A DNA stretch of 6,551 nt from Sphingobium sp. CCH11-B1 (lineage in GTDB: Bacteria; Pseudomonadota; Alphaproteobacteria; Sphingomonadales; Sphingomonadaceae): NCBI RefSeq assembly GCF_001556865.1, contig NZ_LSJY01000173.1, positions 1 to 6,551 of the forward strand, written 5' to 3'. Below the pieces are notes generated by a model. That model was not told the origin of the DNA. It saw nothing but the letters and a program-made list of their open reading frames with translations, and made no database searches. Positions within the stretch are counted from its first letter, which is position 1, and the number at the start of each line of letters is the position of its first letter. Below are positions 6,192 to 6,551 of this stretch, piece after piece. Made by a program: the position numbers and the translations under genes.

Positions 6192-6203
6192 GGGGATCGT
6201 CGA

Positions 6204-6551
6204 TCAGGCGAACAGGTCGCCGATCGCGCGCACCCGGAAGGCGTTGCGCCGGCGGCGCCGGCGATGCTCGCCAGCGTCGTGGCGCATATGGCACCGCTGG
6301 CAGAGCGCAGCGAGGTTGCGCGGTCGGTTGTCGCCGGGATCGTGGTTCAGGTGCGCGCTGGCGAGCACGACGCGCGTGACCCGCAGCGAGGCGGGCGGGT
6401 CGATGCCGGCGAAGCCCGGTTGCGCGCGTGCCAGCTCCATCGGTGCGGGCAGACGGCGAACCCCCCTGCCCTGCCCGTCGCGCCAGCGTGCGGCGTCCTC
6501 GTCCCACCACACCCCATCGCCGAGATGCAGCACGTAGCGGCCGTGCGGGCG
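6204..6551 (-). CDS. HNH endonuclease-like protein, 3' part (5' end beyond right edge)
   Basis: The minus-strand frame is open from the right edge to a TGA at 6204-6206, giving 115 visible residues. It carries an HNH-type metal-finger nuclease signature: AHLNHDPGDNRPRNL with His at 6351-6353 and 6342-6344 and Asn at 6315-6317, then LCQRCHMRHD with a CxxC at 6291-6302 and His at 6288-6290 and 6279-6281. The end is arginine-rich (EHRRRRRRNAFR) and finishes AIGDLFA. A GTG at 6533 could start a 109-residue protein, but the frame continues with plausible sequence (RPHGRYVLHL) to the edge and no ribosome site is seen, so I treat it as partial. Small HNH proteins of this type are common in phages, plasmids and islands; the role here is unknown. 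It is convergent with the second recombinase. Confidence 0.8.
   Translation of the reverse strand, partial: RPHGRYVLHLGDGVWWDEDAARWRDGQGRGVRRLPAPMELARAQPGFAGIDPPASLRVTRVVLASAHLNHDPGDNRPRNLAALCQRCHMRHDAGEHRRRRRRNAFRVRAIGDLFA

Noticed and set aside
5707..6537. A 276-codon plus-strand frame over the second recombinase and beyond, and minus frames in the same area
   Set aside because: It is out of frame with the recombinase, whose catalytic and helix-turn-helix motifs are intact. It also crosses the HNH-like gene on the other strand and is rich in Arg, Gly and Pro.

Overview
The window is GC-rich and reads like accessory DNA of a proteobacterium, most plausibly an alphaproteobacterium (codon choice, the TolC lipoprotein style and the Tn3-type transposase all fit; this is an inference, not a match to a named strain). 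No rRNA, tRNA or CRISPR is seen.

Left part (1-1029): the 5' two thirds of a minus-strand gene for a TolC/NodT-type outer-membrane efflux lipoprotein. It starts at 959 and runs off the left edge without a stop, so it is easy to miss among the longer shadow frames.

Middle (1030-4830): a complete, compact Tn3-family transposon of 3,791 bp (1035-4825). It has 38-bp terminal inverted repeats that agree at 37 of 38 positions and a perfect 5-bp target duplication (TTATA). It carries only a divergent transposase (tnpA, minus) and serine resolvase (tnpR, plus), separated by a roughly 130-bp res-like region with repeated GTGCGAAA-type motifs. No passenger gene is present. The single mismatch between the two inverted repeats is the T of the tnpR stop codon: tnpR ends inside the right repeat.

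Right of the transposon (4831-5343): a leader stretch and a small plus-strand gene for an exported protein with a Sec signal peptide and a duplicated G-H-[YF]-E-W-R ... P-G-P-R ... R-x-V-W motif. Before the insertion this gene and the TolC-like gene were divergent neighbours sharing about 234 bp of intergenic DNA. The transposon landed in that region, and each of its genes now points outward toward the flanking gene of the same orientation.

Far right (5344-6551): a second, clearly different serine resolvase/invertase (TTG start, with a palindrome over its ribosome binding site and an upstream 27-bp dyad), a short GGCA repeat tract, and the 3' part of a convergent HNH-endonuclease-like gene that leaves the right edge. 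This looks like another mobile or plasmid segment, but no second transposase or element end could be identified. Most of the window is of known type. The most unusual points are the overlap of the tnpR stop codon with the inverted repeat, the position of the insertion, and the little exported repeat protein.
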